From a virus: DNA of 48,634 nt. The notes beneath the pieces were generated by a model, which ran no database searches, was not told the DNA's origin, and saw nothing but the letters and a program-made list of their open reading frames with translations. Below, piece after piece: positions 48,183-48,634 of the stretch; position 1 is the stretch's first letter; every line of letters begins with the position of its first letter. The stretch covers positions 1-48,634 of IMG/VR virus record IMGVR_UViG_3300008740_000327; one strand, written 5' to 3'. A program made the translations under genes and the position numbers.

Positions 48183-48634
48183 ATGAAAATACTTTGTATA
48201 TTATATGACGATCCAAAAGACGGTATGCCTTCAAGTTATCCTGTGAAGGATTTACCAAAATTAGAAAAATATCCAGACGGTATGACACTACCTACACCTA
48301 AAGGCAGAGATTTTACGCCAGGTGATTTATTAGGTTGTGTATCTGGAGAGTTAGGATTAAGAAAATTTTTAGAAGATGCAGGACACACATTAGTTGTAAC
48401 TTCTGATAAAGACGGAGAAGGTTGCCAAGCAGATAAAGAATTAGTTGATGCTGATGTTGTTATATCACAACCATTTTGGCCTTACTATTTAACAAGAGCA
48501 AAAATGGAAACTGCTCCAAATTTAAAAATGGCAATTACAGCAGGTATAGGATCTGATCACGTTGATTTACAAGCGGCGATGGATCATAAAATTGATGTAG
48601 TTGAAGTAACGTATTGTAATTCAAGATCAGTTGC
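48183..48634 (+). CDS. NAD-dependent formate dehydrogenase (partial, cut by window end)
   Basis: 150 codons are present. The match to bacterial metal-free formate dehydrogenase is strong: L-Y-D-D-P (8-11), D-F-T-P-G (43-47), V-S-G-E-L-G-L-R-K (53-61), S-Q-P-F-W-P (95-100, active-site Pro97 and Phe98), [11 protein letters not shown] (119-129, Ile122) and T-Y-C-N-S (143-147, Asn146); the numbers equal those of the Pseudomonas enzyme. It oxidises formate to CO2 and makes NADH. The ATG follows GGAG by 6 bases. The NAD-binding half lies outside the window, so intactness cannot be judged. It ends the operon from 46278 as far as seen. Confidence 0.93.
   Translation, partial: MKILCILYDDPKDGMPSSYPVKDLPKLEKYPDGMTLPTPKGRDFTPGDLLGCVSGELGLRKFLEDAGHTLVVTSDKDGEGCQADKELVDADVVISQPFWPYYLTRAKMETAPNLKMAITAGIGSDHVDLQAAMDHKIDVVEVTYCNSRSV

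Noticed and set aside
1-48634. tRNA genes, CRISPR arrays, insertion sequences or attachment sites
   Set aside because: All gaps are short and I saw no cloverleaf, regular spaced repeats, transposase or integrase; a covariance search would be decisive.

Overview
The window looks like part of the genome of a tailed phage of the T4-like marine myovirus group. It is very AT-rich and densely coded, with genes that overlap or abut almost everywhere and no gap above about 160 bases. Several proteins are recognisably T4-type: ATP-dependent DNA ligase, clamp-loader large subunit, GroES-like gp31, a DsbA-like protein and tail-fibre proteins. T4-type late promoters (NATAAATA) precede many late genes. 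No photosynthesis gene is visible. The cargo (formate dehydrogenase, ALDH7-type aldehyde dehydrogenase, IscA-like carrier) would suit a heterotrophic marine host such as a SAR11-type bacterium. That host assignment is inference; a T4-like cyanophage cannot be excluded from this window alone. The window cuts a gene at each end (base 1 and base 48634).

Layout. 1-2282: end of a small membrane protein, then an aldehyde dehydrogenase and a putative 2-oxoglutarate oxygenase. 2283-6601: an early/middle block (small putative DNA-binding protein, AAA+ ATPase, DNA ligase, small proteins) with three sigma70-like promoters and one intrinsic terminator. 6612-26019: a tail-fibre/virion block with a 2186-residue fibre, a 861-residue repeat fibre, a 1038-residue Ig-like protein and, unusually, a complete subtilisin-like protease. 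A small accessory island (7806-10415), containing the only two reverse-strand genes, two sugar or glycosyl-transfer candidates and an IscA-like gene, sits inside this block. 26019-27579: small conserved phage proteins, a fragment homologous to DNA polymerase III alpha, and the GroES-like protein. 27588-30094: an operon from a sigma70-like promoter with a small membrane protein, clamp loader, ThyX, a SET-domain protein and a parvulin isomerase. 30101-33795: late genes including a lysis cassette (M15 peptidase, candidate inner and outer spanins, DUF1353 protein, holin-like protein). 33838-37468: an operon of DnaJ-like, peptide deformylase and ClpA-like genes. 37495-46264: late genes, many sharing a short N-terminal signature (M-K/R-x-x-E-F/I/V), including a cytidylyltransferase-like protein, large multi-module proteins, a HAD nucleotidase and a putative 2OG oxygenase. 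46278-48634: an operon with DsbA-like, membrane, HAD, QueD-like, peroxiredoxin and (partial) NAD-dependent formate dehydrogenase genes.

How it fits together. Replication and nucleotide functions (ligase, clamp loader, ThyX, nucleotidase) and host-takeover functions (deformylase, DnaJ, ClpA, GroES-like, parvulin, SET) are read from five sigma70-like promoters, all with exactly 17-base spacers. Virion, lysis and putative packaged proteins are read from about nineteen T4-type late promoters. Several promoters of both classes lie so close to the start codon that the mRNA would have almost no leader. The most interesting candidates are a set of possible capsid-packaged proteins (37.9-45 kb), the ClpA homologue that keeps a candidate ClpP-docking tripeptide, the fibre-cassette subtilase, and the formate dehydrogenase.
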